From: Bacteriovoracaceae bacterium
GTDB lineage: Bacteria; Bdellovibrionota; Bacteriovoracia; Bacteriovoracales; Bacteriovoracaceae
Assembly: GCA_947446575.1 (NCBI GenBank)
Contig: CANFHC010000008.1
Location: 81,575-145,574, forward strand
Direction: 5' to 3'
DNA length: 64,000 nt
The position numbers and the translations under genes were made by a program. The notes beneath the pieces were generated by a model, which ran no database searches, was not told the DNA's origin, and was given only the letters and a program-made list of their open reading frames with translations. Within the stretch, counting starts at the first letter, position 1; every line of letters starts with the position of its first letter. Shown here piece after piece: positions 42,372 through 51,894 of this stretch.

Positions 42372-43961
42372 TTATGGCACTAGTAATTTAAGAACTCGCT
42401 CAGATCCAATTGTGCGAATGAAGCCTGCTAATTTAGGACCTTTTTCCAATCCAATAAGCTTCTTATAAAGAAGTGTGAAGACTTCCATAGGTTCAAGTTC
42501 GAGAGCATTGATCATCTCATACATTTTTTCATGAAGTGTTTTATCGTCTGCGATATTAGTCCATTCAGATTTTAAAAACGCCTGTAGTGTATTTAAAAAA
42601 GCTGTTTGTTTTTCACTCATGTCGATTTTAAAGACTTCTTTATTAAGTGAGAATTTAAATTCTTCAGGTGCTGAATTTTCAATCCAGTAGGCAGCTCTTT
42701 GAGCACGCTCAGAAAAGCGTCTTTCATCGCGATCGTTTTTAATTTCATTATTATAAAATCCTCGTGTTCTTTTAACGTCGAGGTCATTTATTTGGAGAAC
42801 GTTACAGAGGTGACGGAAAGCTGGTTGGAATGGCATTTCAGTTGGGTGCTCGCCAATTTGAGAGAGTTCGTAAACTCTTTTTGCCATCGCAACTTTTTTC
42901 TCATTTCCAGCTTCTAGGCCATAAGCCAGTCGCTCCATTCTATCGAAGTCTTCGTAGTTTTTGATAACATCTAAATCAAACGATAGTCCAAAGTCGATAT
43001 TGGTTTTATAACTAGCAAAAATCCAACGAACCATTTCTGGTTCATATACATCCAGAACATCGTTAACTGTAACGAGGTTTCCTTTTGATGAACTCATTTT
43101 TCCGCCCATGCCTTTAATAGACACGAAGTCGTATTGCAGATACATCGGAGCTTTCCAGTCATAAACTGCAGCCACGATTTCTTTAGCCGTCGTAAAAGAT
43201 CCACCTTGAGAAGAGTGGTCTTTTCCACCTGGCTCAAAGTCTACTTTTTCAAATGCCCAACGCATCGGCCAATCCATTCTCCATGGAAGCTTCACTCTTG
43301 TCGTTGTATTGAGATCAAGTGAGTTCGTGTGTTTACATTCATCAAACTCACAGTGATAAGTAATTTGAGAATCTCCATCATAGTTCGTAACGGCCGTTTT
43401 ATCGCGGTTACATTTTTCGCAATAAACAGACACTGGCCACCAATTTTCTTCAAGAGGAGTTGATCTCCACTTGTTTAAAATTTCAGCAATTGTATGTTTT
43501 GCTTTTAGTGTCTTTTTAATTTGGTCTTTGTAAACTCCACCGCGGTATTTAGTCGATTGGTAAATCGGCTCAAGTTCGATACCCATTTTTTTTAATTGTG
43601 CTTCAAAACTTTTTTCATGGTGAGCAGCATATGAAGGGTGATCACCAAAAGGATCTGGAGTGTCAACTATCGGTTGAAATAAAAATTGAGCAAGTTCGTC
43701 TTGTTTTGGAAGATTGGCAGGAACTTTTCTAAAAGTATCATAATCATCCCAAGAAAAAATAAATCGAACTTTTTTCCCACGCTTTTTTAATCCACGAGCA
43801 ACAAGTTCAGTTGTCATTACTTCTCTAAAGTTTCCGAAGTGAACAACTCCAGAAGGAGTGATTCCGCTTGCGAGGGTATATATATCTTTATCTTCTTGGC
43901 GGATAAGTTTATCGGCCGTTAGGTCTGCCCAGTGAACTGCATCGTTAAGTGCTTGTGACAT
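42372..43961 (-). CDS. lysS: Class I lysyl-tRNA synthetase
   Basis: 529 residues of the class I (archaeal/spirochaete-type) LysRS, not the common class II enzyme. The HIGH-like HFGN is at 41-44 in SGVVHFGNFREV, and the KMSKS-like GGKMSSSKGN lies near 285-294. Two C-x2-C-type pairs (CEKCNRDK, CEFDECKH, about 160-190) suggest a zinc site. It charges tRNA-Lys in the cytoplasm. A 70-residue gene lies 19 bases upstream on the same strand. Confidence 0.94.
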   Translation of the reverse strand: MSQALNDAVHWADLTADKLIRQEDKDIYTLASGITPSGVVHFGNFREVMTTELVARGLKKRGKKVRFIFSWDDYDTFRKVPANLPKQDELAQFLFQPIVDTPDPFGDHPSYAAHHEKSFEAQLKKMGIELEPIYQSTKYRGGVYKDQIKKTLKAKHTIAEILNKWRSTPLEENWWPVSVYCEKCNRDKTAVTNYDGDSQITYHCEFDECKHTNSLDLNTTTRVKLPWRMDWPMRWAFEKVDFEPGGKDHSSQGGSFTTAKEIVAAVYDWKAPMYLQYDFVSIKGMGGKMSSSKGNLVTVNDVLDVYEPEMVRWIFASYKTNIDFGLSFDLDVIKNYEDFDRMERLAYGLEAGNEKKVAMAKRVYELSQIGEHPTEMPFQPAFRHLCNVLQINDLDVKRTRGFYNNEIKNDRDERRFSERAQRAAYWIENSAPEEFKFSLNKEVFKIDMSEKQTAFLNTLQAFLKSEWTNIADDKTLHEKMYEMINALELEPMEVFTLLYKKLIGLEKGPKLAGFIRTIGSERVLKLLVP

Positions 43962-43980
43962 TATTTTTTCCTATGTGACT

Positions 43981-44193
43981 TTATGCGATTCCTAATTTTT
44001 CTTTTAATTGATCTTCTGTGACAACGCCTTTAACCACGGCCATTCTTGTTACTAATAATGCATTTTGACCAATGATACGGTCACCAGCAAGGCAAAGCGA
44101 GAGATCAATATGTTTTTGGTTTTTAACTTCTGAGTATTTTACAAATTTTTTAAGAAACGTTACAGCTTCATCAAAACTAAGTGTTGGCGTCAT
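43981..44193 (-). CDS. Small cytoplasmic protein upstream of lysS
   Basis: 70 residues, no signal peptide, mixed helix with a C-terminal VVTEDQLKEKLGIA that resembles a short helical module. AAGGA is eight bases before the ATG. It is 19 bases upstream of the class I lysS start and probably in the same transcript. No family is recognised; a role with LysRS is inferred from position only. Confidence 0.6.
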   Translation of the reverse strand: MTPTLSFDEAVTFLKKFVKYSEVKNQKHIDLSLCLAGDRIIGQNALLVTRMAVVKGVVTEDQLKEKLGIA

Positions 44194-44286
44194 ACGGATA
44201 TTCCTTCAGTGGTAAAGTGATGAGATTTCAGCTAATCGATTAGATAGTAGTTGAATTAGCAGGAGTTGAAAACATCAAAGAAATCA

Positions 44287-44331
44287 AAAAGGTTCCAGGA
44301 ACCTATTGGGAAAAGGTTCCTGGAACCTTTT
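44287..44331. terminator. Strong bidirectional terminator with nested palindromes
   Basis: A perfect 17-bp stem (44287-44303 with 44315-44331) encloses an 11-base loop; each arm also contains its own palindrome GGTTCCAGGAACC or GGTTCCTGGAACC. T-runs follow on both strands. It ends the liv operon and may insulate the downstream 70-residue gene and lysS. Confidence 0.85.
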
Positions 44332-44354
44332 GAAGGTAGTTATATTGTGATTTC

Positions 44355-45074
44355 TTAATGGCCTAAATAGGCTTTTTTAATCTCTTGATTGTTTAAAAGA
44401 TCTTTCGCAGGTCCTTGAAGAGAGACTTGACCATTGGTTAAAACATAAGCTCTATTGGATACATTTAGAGCGAGAAAGGCATTTTGTTCAACTAGTAAAA
44501 TCGTCATACCTTTTTGATTAATTTCTTTGATTGCTTTAAAAATTGAACCAACAAGAATAGGAGCAATTCCTAAGGACGGTTCATCTAAAAGTAGGAGCGC
44601 GGGTTTACTCATATACGCTCGAGCAATGGCCAACATTTGTTGTTCTCCACCTGAGAGAGTTTGAGCAAGTTGTGATTCACGCTCTAAAAGTTTTGGAAAT
44701 AGAGAATAAACAAATTTAAAATCCTCTTCTATTTCAGATTTATTAGATCTGAGATAGGCTCCCATCTCTAAATTTTCTCTAATCGTAAGATTGGCAAAAA
44801 CTTGGCGACCTTCTGGGGATTGAGCAAGGCCCCTGCCTGTTATTTTATGGGCCGGCAATTTATGGATGGCCCCTCCGTTAAAGAGTATTTCCCCAGAGCT
44901 CGGTTTTAATAAACCAGAGATTGTATGGAGAGTTGTCGTTTTACCAGCTCCGTTTGAGCCTAGTAACGTTACGATCTCGCCTTTGTAGAGCTCAAGATTA
45001 ATATTTTTTACGGCATGGATGGCACCGTAATGAGTATTTATATTTATAAGTTCAAGAATTTTTTCATTTCTCAC
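44355..45074 (-). CDS. livF: Branched-chain amino-acid ABC transporter ATPase LivF
   Basis: 239 residues with Walker A GSNGAGKTT, signature LSGGEQQML and Walker B ALLLLDEPSLGI. LivF is the second ATPase of the high-affinity Leu/Ile/Val importer. Its start overlaps the livG stop by four bases. Last gene of a five-gene operon. Confidence 0.92.
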   Translation of the reverse strand: MRNEKILELININTHYGAIHAVKNINLELYKGEIVTLLGSNGAGKTTTLHTISGLLKPSSGEILFNGGAIHKLPAHKITGRGLAQSPEGRQVFANLTIRENLEMGAYLRSNKSEIEEDFKFVYSLFPKLLERESQLAQTLSGGEQQMLAIARAYMSKPALLLLDEPSLGIAPILVGSIFKAIKEINQKGMTILLVEQNAFLALNVSNRAYVLTNGQVSLQGPAKDLLNNQEIKKAYLGH

Positions 45075-45859
45075 AGAACACCTTCAATGTCGGCGCCTAG
45101 ATAAGCTTCAATGACTCTTTTGTTATTTTGAATTTCGCTGGCCGATCCAACGGCAATTAAATGGCCATAATCTAAAACAAAAATTTTCTCAGCAATTTCC
45201 ATCACTAGCTTCATATCGTGTTCGATTAATATAATAGCAATATTGAATTGATCGCGAATAAGGTGAATAAGTTCTGTTAAGTCTTTGGTCTCAGTGGGAT
45301 TCATTCCTGCAGCTGGTTCATCTAGTAAGAGTAGTTTTGGTCCAGTCGCTAGGGCTCGGGCCATTTCTAATTTTCGTTGTTGACCGTAGGCTAAGTTTTT
45401 AGCATAAAAATCTTTTTTTTCAGCTAGGCCAAAAAGTTTTAGAAGTTCAATGCATTCAAGCTCAATCTTTTTTTCCTCTTCTATAAATTTTTTGCTTCTT
45501 AGTATACCGGCCCAAAAACCGTATTTAATGCGCGTATGTTTAGCGAGCTTAATATTATCGAGCACTGACAAATTTTTAAACAGACGAATGTTTTGAAAAG
45601 TTCTAGCAATTCCTAATTCAGTGATGGCACTTGATTTGGTATTTTTTAAATCATTTTGATTAAAGCGTACACATCCAGTTGTAGGTGTATAAATTCCAGT
45701 GATGGTATTAAAGAGCGTAGTTTTTCCTGCGCCATTAGGGCCAATGACCGCTACAAGATCATGAGGAAAAACTTTTATACAAACATCACTCACGGCCGTG
45801 AGTCCACCAAATTTCATTGTGACATGTTCTAAATCAAGTAAGGGAAGTGTATTGCTCAC
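45071..45859 (-). CDS. livG: Branched-chain amino-acid ABC transporter ATPase LivG
   Basis: 262 residues with Walker A GPNGAGKTTLFN, the LivG-type signature LAYGQQRKLEMARAL, and LLLDEPAAGMNPTET. It powers branched-chain amino-acid import with LivF. One-base overlap with livM upstream and four-base overlap with livF downstream indicate an operon. Confidence 0.92.
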   Translation of the reverse strand: MSNTLPLLDLEHVTMKFGGLTAVSDVCIKVFPHDLVAVIGPNGAGKTTLFNTITGIYTPTTGCVRFNQNDLKNTKSSAITELGIARTFQNIRLFKNLSVLDNIKLAKHTRIKYGFWAGILRSKKFIEEEKKIELECIELLKLFGLAEKKDFYAKNLAYGQQRKLEMARALATGPKLLLLDEPAAGMNPTETKDLTELIHLIRDQFNIAIILIEHDMKLVMEIAEKIFVLDYGHLIAVGSASEIQNNKRVIEAYLGADIEGVL

Positions 45860-46722
45860 TAGGCCCCTCCGGATTTTTTGAAATGCAATTCATGGGCACC
45901 GAACAAACCTTGCGGTCGAATGAGCATTAAGATTATTAATAGGATGGGAAAAATTGTCATGCGCCACTCAGCGATCGTGCCGCCTATATAGCGCAGAATT
46001 TCTGGAACAAGAGTTAAAACAACTGCTCCAATAACTGATCCAGTAACTGATCCTTGGCCACCTAAAATCACCATCACGAGAATGATTACACTCCACATGA
46101 AATTAAAATTCGATGGGTGAAGAAATTGTTGTGTGTGAGCAAATAAAGCGCCTGCAATTCCGGCGATACCAGCTCCAATAGTGAATGAAAAAAGTTTTGA
46201 TTTAAAAAGATTCACCCCCATATTTTCAGCAGCGATTTCATCTTCTCTAATTGAGATGATGGCGCGACCAAAAGCCGATCTTTTTAAGTTAAACATGAAG
46301 AGTGTTATAATCGCCGCTACTGCATAGACCCAAAAAATATTAGCAAGGTGAGGGATATTGATAAAGCCACGCGGGCCTCCCACTTTTTCCGTCATCATAA
46401 TTGTAATTCTGACGATTTCGCCAAAGCCCAAAGTGGCTATTGCCAGGTAGTCACCTTTTAAGCGAAGGCAGGGAACTCCAATAATAAGTCCACAAATGGC
46501 AGCGGCAATAAAGCCCACAACAATAGCGATAAGCATGTTGATGGGTCCTGGAACTGGAAGCGCGTAAAAAACAGTATAGACTGCACTGGCGTATGCGCCT
46601 GCTCCCCAAAAGCCTGCGTGACCTAAGGAGAATTGACCGCAAAAACCATTGATTAAATTTAGACTCAAGGTAAGCGTGATAAAAATTCCTGCGATTAAAA
46701 GAGTTTGTAGATAATAATCCAC
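45859..46722 (-). CDS. livM: Branched-chain amino-acid ABC transporter permease LivM
   Basis: 287 residues with about eight membrane helices; GQFSLGHAGFWGAGAY and GDYLAIATLGFGEIVRI are typical LivM stretches. It directly abuts livH. It forms the inner-membrane channel with LivH. Confidence 0.9.
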   Translation of the reverse strand: MDYYLQTLLIAGIFITLTLSLNLINGFCGQFSLGHAGFWGAGAYASAVYTVFYALPVPGPINMLIAIVVGFIAAAICGLIIGVPCLRLKGDYLAIATLGFGEIVRITIMMTEKVGGPRGFINIPHLANIFWVYAVAAIITLFMFNLKRSAFGRAIISIREDEIAAENMGVNLFKSKLFSFTIGAGIAGIAGALFAHTQQFLHPSNFNFMWSVIILVMVILGGQGSVTGSVIGAVVLTLVPEILRYIGGTIAEWRMTIFPILLIILMLIRPQGLFGAHELHFKKSGGA

Positions 46723-47619
46723 TTAAACTTTCTCCTTAATATTTTTACCGAGTATACCGGATGGTTTAACTAATAAAATAATGATCAAAATAAAAAATGA
46801 GACAGCATCACGAAAGCTGGATTTATATAAACCGGCTACGAGATTTTCAGCAATTCCTATAATGAATCCACCAAGGGCCGCGCCTGGAATAATTCCAATT
46901 CCACCGACAACGGCAGCAACAAAAGCTTTTGTCCCAAGATTCATTCCCATCATGGGCTCAATAGACATGGTATATCCCATAAGCATTCCGCCTAGGCCCG
47001 CAAGTGCAGCACCAAGAAAAAATGTAAAAGATATAATTTGGTTGGTGTTGATTCCCATAAGCTCAGCAGCTTCTAAGTTAAAACTTACAGCACGCATGGC
47101 CTTACCAATTTTTGTATAATGGGTGAGCCACCAAAGAAAAAACAGAACAAGCAATACAATAGCGAGAATGGCAAGCTGGACATTGGAGACGTTGACTTCA
47201 CCGAAGTTGTAAATTTTTTCAGCAATAAAGGGAGGAATCGTTTTTGGATCTGCTCCAAAAGTAAGTTGTCCGAAATATTGAAAAAAGAGAGATGTTCCAA
47301 TGGCCGTAATTAAAGCGGGGATACGTCCTGATTTTCTAATGGGACGATAAACTAATCGCTCGACAATGACGGCAATTAACCCGGAAGAGAGCATTGCTAC
47401 AATGATAGCAATCGGCATTGGAAGATGTGCACGTATGGCATAAAAACCACACATGGCACCTATCATGAGAAATTCACCGTGAGCAAAATTCACGAGTCGA
47501 ATTATTCCGTAAACCATGGTGTAACCCAAGGCCACTAATGCGTATAGTGAGCCTTGAGCAATACCGTTGATTAAATACTGAAGACAATCCCAAAGTAAGA
47601 AAGTGAAATTTTGATTCAT
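46723..47619 (-). CDS. livH: Branched-chain amino-acid ABC transporter permease LivH
   Basis: 298 residues with about eight membrane helices; GSLYALVALGYTMVYGIIRL and NFAHGEFLMIGA are the LivH signature. Eight bases separate it from the binding-protein gene. No strong ribosome binding site is seen, so translation may be coupled to the upstream gene. Confidence 0.92.
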   Translation of the reverse strand: MNQNFTFLLWDCLQYLINGIAQGSLYALVALGYTMVYGIIRLVNFAHGEFLMIGAMCGFYAIRAHLPMPIAIIVAMLSSGLIAVIVERLVYRPIRKSGRIPALITAIGTSLFFQYFGQLTFGADPKTIPPFIAEKIYNFGEVNVSNVQLAILAIVLLVLFFLWWLTHYTKIGKAMRAVSFNLEAAELMGINTNQIISFTFFLGAALAGLGGMLMGYTMSIEPMMGMNLGTKAFVAAVVGGIGIIPGAALGGFIIGIAENLVAGLYKSSFRDAVSFFILIIILLVKPSGILGKNIKEKV

Positions 47620-47627
47620 ATTTTTAA

Positions 47628-48758
47628 CTAAGGATTAACTTTAGTGTGGAAAACAAATCCAGTTTCATTTGCTTCTAAAACAACTGCTGCTTTTTTAGGA
47701 TTTCTATCTTTATCAAAAGTAATCAAACCTGTTACACCTTGATAATTTTTTGTAGCAACTAAGGCTGCATTGATATCAGATGGCTTAGATGATTTTGCTT
47801 TTTGAATAGCTGCATTCATGATTCCAACTGAATCGTATCCAAGAGCTGCAAATCCACCTGGTTTAACACCGTAAACTTTTGTGTATTCCTTTACGAAGTT
47901 TTGAACGATTGGATCTTTATCATCTGGAGCAAAGTGATTTGAGATGTATGAACCTTTAACAGCAGCGCCAGCGATTTCGAAAAGTTTTGGTGAATCCCAT
48001 CCATCACCACCCATGAATGGCACGTTAATTCCAAGAGCGCGAGCTTGTTTGATAATTTGACCAACTTCAACATAATACCCAGGAACAAAAATAAAATCAG
48101 CGTTAGCTCTTTTTACTTTTCTTAAAAGAGATTGGAAGTCAGTGTCCTTAGCAACGTAAGTAAGCTCTTCTGTAGAAGCAAGTTTTCCACCTAGCTTTAA
48201 AAATTCATCTGTAAATGATTTTGCTAAACCTTTAGAGTAATCAGATGTGTTTTCAACAAGCACTAGTCCTTTTTTCTTTTTAAGAGTGTTTACAGCGAAT
48301 TTAGCCATAACTACACCTTGGAAATCATCTGTAAAACAAGCACGAGAAATATAATCTCCAACTTGAGTTACTTTAGCGTTTGTTGCGGTTGGTGTGATAA
48401 AAGGAATTTTTGCCTCTTGAACAATTGGTGCAGATGCTAGTGCCAAAGAAGAAGTTGGCTCACCAATCATGGCAGAGATTTTATCGATGTTGATTAACTT
48501 TCTAGTCGCTGCAGTTGATTCGATAGCATCAGATTTATCATCTTCAATAACTAGTTCGAACTTTTTTCCACCAGCTTTTTTTAGTTTTTCATAAGCTAGT
48601 TTAATTCCATTTACGTTTTCTTGACCGAAAGTAGCAGTTGCCCCCGTAATAGGAGAAACAACGCCCACCTTTAAAGTATCAGCTGCAAATAGTGATTGTG
48701 ACATAGCAAAAGTCAGTAAAATTGCCCACATTTTGTGTGATCCAGAAAAGAATTTCAT
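47628..48758 (-). CDS. Branched-chain amino-acid ABC transporter binding protein
   Basis: 376 residues with a signal peptide (about 1-25, ending LFA). Periplasmic binding fold of the Leu/Ile/Val-binding (LivJ/LivK) class: VGVVSPITGATATFGQENVNG and FITPTATNAKVTQ are typical. AAGGAG lies six bases before the ATG. First gene of the liv operon. The real ligand could be another amino acid or amide. Confidence 0.9.
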   Translation of the reverse strand: MKFFSGSHKMWAILLTFAMSQSLFAADTLKVGVVSPITGATATFGQENVNGIKLAYEKLKKAGGKKFELVIEDDKSDAIESTAATRKLINIDKISAMIGEPTSSLALASAPIVQEAKIPFITPTATNAKVTQVGDYISRACFTDDFQGVVMAKFAVNTLKKKKGLVLVENTSDYSKGLAKSFTDEFLKLGGKLASTEELTYVAKDTDFQSLLRKVKRANADFIFVPGYYVEVGQIIKQARALGINVPFMGGDGWDSPKLFEIAGAAVKGSYISNHFAPDDKDPIVQNFVKEYTKVYGVKPGGFAALGYDSVGIMNAAIQKAKSSKPSDINAALVATKNYQGVTGLITFDKDRNPKKAAVVLEANETGFVFHTKVNP

Positions 48759-48980
48759 TCAGCACTCCTTAGTAAATTGAAGTATATAACTTAGGTTTAA
48801 AAAATATTGATCGTAATAACAGTAACATCCTAGAACATGTTGTAAAGTCATTTAGTCGAGTTTGTTTTTCTTTTTAAGTCGCTAAAATAACTATTTTTAT
48901 TGATTTGAATTTAGAATTCATTTTTTCCTTTTATAATATTTTAAACCTCGCGATTAACTTGCGTCGGATGGAGACCCTGA

Positions 48981-49226
48981 ATGAATAAAGACGATTTTAA
49001 ACAGACTTTGATTAAGCAGTACTCGGAATCAATTGAAGAGATCATTGTAGAAAGTGAATCAGTGTATCGTTCACACATTGATTACAATGAATTGGATTTT
49101 AGAGTTCGATCGCTAATTAAAGCTGCTAGAGTCGACGGTCTTGAAGAGACTGTCATATGGGACTTATTAGAGCACCGTGTTCCAGACTATATTAACTATT
49201 TGAGTGGAATGAAAATTGCTGCTTAA
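48981..49226 (+). CDS. Small conserved-looking protein of unknown function
   Basis: 81 residues, no signal peptide, acidic N-terminal half and mostly helical. GGAG is seven bases before the ATG. The stop shares TTAA with the convergent namZ-like gene. No family is recognised. Confidence 0.65.
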   Translation: MNKDDFKQTLIKQYSESIEEIIVESESVYRSHIDYNELDFRVRSLIKAARVDGLEETVIWDLLEHRVPDYINYLSGMKIAA

Positions 49227-50413
49227 TAAAGTAGAATTTTTTCTCTTTCATTATTATAATTATCAAAACCTTGGGTTTCGATTTTTCTAAGATCCTCCAG
49301 AGATCCAAGGTTGTTCACCCAATGACGAACTTCATCTGTTCCGTTGATTAAATCAATGGCCAGTTTGTGAAATTCATATTCATAAGGGCGATTGTGAAAT
49401 TCAAATTTTTCACCTAGTTCACGTTTAAACTCTCGGCAAATCATTTGCGAGACACTCCACGATTGGAATTTTGCGTTTTCTGTTGGATGAATATGAATTC
49501 CTCCACAGTTTAATCCTTGATGTTTTTGAAAAGTGGGTAAAAAGATAATAGGGCGAAGATTAAATCCTTCAATTAATCCTTCTCCGTGCAAGCGCTTTTT
49601 CAAACGGTCACAGAATGAAAATGATTCAATCCCCGGGAATCCTGCAACTTCGAGTGCTCTCGTTGTTCCTCTTCCTTCGGAAATATTTGTTCCTTCAAAT
49701 AAAACTGTTCCTGCAAAAGTAATGGCCCCTTCAGGAGTAGGAAGATTGGGAGATGGCAAAACCCAAGGCAGTCCAGTGTCTTGCCAAAAATGAGATCTAC
49801 TCCAATGCTTCATGGTGATTACTTCTAAATCACAATCGGTGTTTAGAATTTTTTTCCCGTACATTCCCACTTCACCCATGGTAAGAGAATGGCGTTGAGG
49901 AATCGGGTAGCGGCCAACGAAAGATTTATAATCTGGTTTCAAGATACATCCTTCAATCATTTCTCCACCCACTGGATTTGGGCGATCAAGAACGACGATT
50001 TTAATATTTTTTCCCACACATTTTTCCATCAATAGGGAAAGTGTAGAGATGTATGTATAAACGCGAGTTCCAACGTCTTGCAAATCGACGATCATAGTTT
50101 CTATGCCTTCTAGCATTTCATCAGTTGGCGTTCTCGTTTCAGAATAAAGTGAATAGACGGGAATTTTAAAATAAGGATGAGTGTAGTGAGTCGTTTCAAC
50201 CATATTGTCTTGCACGTCAGTGACAAAGCCGTGTTGCGGTCCGAATAATTTTATGAGTCGTTTTCCAAAAAGATTTTGAAGTAAAACAACACCTGTGTTG
50301 AATTGTGAATCGATAGAAGCACTATGACAGAGGTAACCAATATTACCTTTGATTTTGTCTTGTAAGGGTTTTTCTGTAATTAAGCGCTCAAGTCCAGTGA
50401 TTACTTTTGTCAT
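49223..50413 (-). CDS. DUF1343/NamZ-like exo-beta-N-acetylmuramidase
   Basis: 396 residues. VGTRVYTYISTLSLLM, VVLDRPNPVGGE, GLPWVLPSPNLPTPEGA and EGTNISEGRGTTRALEVAG are family signatures of DUF1343, whose Bacillus member NamZ removes terminal MurNAc from peptidoglycan fragments. There is no signal peptide, so this copy probably acts in the cytoplasm. AGGAA lies before the ATG. Confidence 0.85.
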   Translation of the reverse strand: MTKVITGLERLITEKPLQDKIKGNIGYLCHSASIDSQFNTGVVLLQNLFGKRLIKLFGPQHGFVTDVQDNMVETTHYTHPYFKIPVYSLYSETRTPTDEMLEGIETMIVDLQDVGTRVYTYISTLSLLMEKCVGKNIKIVVLDRPNPVGGEMIEGCILKPDYKSFVGRYPIPQRHSLTMGEVGMYGKKILNTDCDLEVITMKHWSRSHFWQDTGLPWVLPSPNLPTPEGAITFAGTVLFEGTNISEGRGTTRALEVAGFPGIESFSFCDRLKKRLHGEGLIEGFNLRPIIFLPTFQKHQGLNCGGIHIHPTENAKFQSWSVSQMICREFKRELGEKFEFHNRPYEYEFHKLAIDLINGTDEVRHWVNNLGSLEDLRKIETQGFDNYNNEREKILLY

Positions 50414-50518
50414 GAAAACTTCCTAGATTCCTTTCAGTGAAAATTTTGAATTCCCTAATTCTAAGTTTAATAACGAAAATATTCTACATATTTATAGAAA
50501 ATAAAGTGCTCATATTCC

Positions 50519-50549
50519 TGACAGTCATCCAAGTGTCAGAAGACTGTCA
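50519..50549. promoter_or_regulatory. 8-bp inverted repeat upstream of thyA
   Basis: TGACAGTC (50519-50526) and GACTGTCA (50542-50549) are perfect inverted copies 15 bases apart. The right copy ends at the proposed -35 element of thyA, so a repressor site is possible. Confidence 0.35.
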
Positions 50550-50578
50550 TTGTAATAGTCTATGTCGATTGTTAAAAT
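50550..50578 (+). promoter_or_regulatory. Candidate promoter of thyA-folA
   Basis: TTGTAA and TAAAAT lie 17 bases apart, close to the sigma-70 consensus, 49 bases before the thyA start. Candidate by inspection only. Confidence 0.35.
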
Positions 50579-50626
50579 TATCTATTAATGGCCCACTCAC
50601 ACACAAATATCACAGGGGGACAATCA

Positions 50627-51421
50627 ATGAAGCAGTATCACGAATTGATGAAACATGTTCTAGAGCACGGAACTAAAAAAGAAGATCGCACCGGAACAGG
50701 AACTCTTTCTGTTTTTGGTTATCAAGCTCGCTATAATTTAGAGGAGGGATTTCCTCTTGTTACGACAAAAAAATTACATTTAAAATCTATCATTCACGAA
50801 CTCCTGTGGTTTCTTCAAGGCGAAACTAATATTAAATACCTCAAAGACAATGGTGTTTCTATTTGGGATGAATGGGCTGATGAAGATGGAAACTTAGGTC
50901 CAGTTTACGGATCACAGTGGAGAAGCTGGCATGGAGCTAACGGGGAGACGATCGATCAGATCACTTCGGTTGTTAATCAAATTAAAAAAAATCCTGATTC
51001 TAGGCGGTTAATTGTTTCAGCGTGGAACGTCGCTGAAATTGAAAAGATGGCGCTTCCGCCATGTCATGCGTTTTTTCAATTCTATGTGGCCGATGGAAAA
51101 CTTTCTTGCCAACTTTACCAAAGATCTGCAGACATTTTTTTAGGTGTGCCATTTAATATTGCTTCCTATGCTCTTTTAACAATGATGATGGCCCAAGTTT
51201 GTGGATTAAGATGTGGCGATTTTGTCCATACGATGGGCGACGCTCATCTTTATACAAATCATATTGAGCAATCAACATTACAACTGGGAAGAGATTTTAG
51301 AACACTGCCAACGATGAAAATTAATCCTGAAATAAAAGATATTTTTGATTTTAAATTTTCTGATTTTGAACTTACTGGATACGACCCACATCCACATATT
51401 AAAGCGCCGGTAGCAATATGA
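50627..51421 (+). CDS. thyA: Thymidylate synthase
   Basis: 264 residues, the length of the E. coli enzyme, with the catalytic C146 in [13 protein letters not shown] and conserved [16 protein letters not shown]. It makes dTMP from dUMP with methylene-tetrahydrofolate. GGGGGA is six bases before the ATG at 50627; an in-frame ATG at 50588 lacks one. The stop overlaps the folA start (ATGA). Confidence 0.96.
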   Translation: MKQYHELMKHVLEHGTKKEDRTGTGTLSVFGYQARYNLEEGFPLVTTKKLHLKSIIHELLWFLQGETNIKYLKDNGVSIWDEWADEDGNLGPVYGSQWRSWHGANGETIDQITSVVNQIKKNPDSRRLIVSAWNVAEIEKMALPPCHAFFQFYVADGKLSCQLYQRSADIFLGVPFNIASYALLTMMMAQVCGLRCGDFVHTMGDAHLYTNHIEQSTLQLGRDFRTLPTMKINPEIKDIFDFKFSDFELTGYDPHPHIKAPVAI

Positions 51422-51894
51422 TTGTTTCAATGATTGTGGCCATGGGACCTAAAAGAGAAATTGGCAATAACAATAAATTGTTATGGCATATTTCAGAAGA
51501 CTTAAAAAATTTTAAAAAAATCACGAGTGGTAGGGCCATAGTGATGGGGCGAAAAACTTTTGAGTCCATTGGTAAGCCTCTTCCAGATCGAGTGAATATT
51601 GTTTTAACTCGCGATGAAAGTTTTAGCCTTCCAGGTGTTTTTACGATCAATGATCCTATGATGGCATTTGAAGTGGCCTTGGATTATGAAGATGAAGAAG
51701 ACAGTGAATTGATGGTGATCGGAGGCGAAGAAGTTTTTAAGCTTTATATGCCATTCGTTCAAAAAATTTATCTCTCTGAAGTGGAATATTCAGGTCCAGC
51801 TGATGCTTTTTTTCCAGAGCTTCTAGGCGAGTGGAAAACTCTTGAATCTACTCAATTCGAAAGTTTTAAATTTCGTGTTTTAGAACGGGTTTAA
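51418..51894 (+). CDS. folA: Dihydrofolate reductase
   Basis: 158 residues with [30 protein letters not shown] and [12 protein letters not shown]. It regenerates tetrahydrofolate and is coupled to thyA by a 4-base overlap, a common arrangement. The stop shares TTAA with the convergent L,D-transpeptidase gene. Confidence 0.96.
   Translation: MIVSMIVAMGPKREIGNNNKLLWHISEDLKNFKKITSGRAIVMGRKTFESIGKPLPDRVNIVLTRDESFSLPGVFTINDPMMAFEVALDYEDEEDSELMVIGGEEVFKLYMPFVQKIYLSEVEYSGPADAFFPELLGEWKTLESTQFESFKFRVLERV

Noticed and set aside
46781..47119. 112-residue plus-strand open frame
   Set aside because: Antisense to livH, with Pro/Arg-rich composition typical of such shadows.
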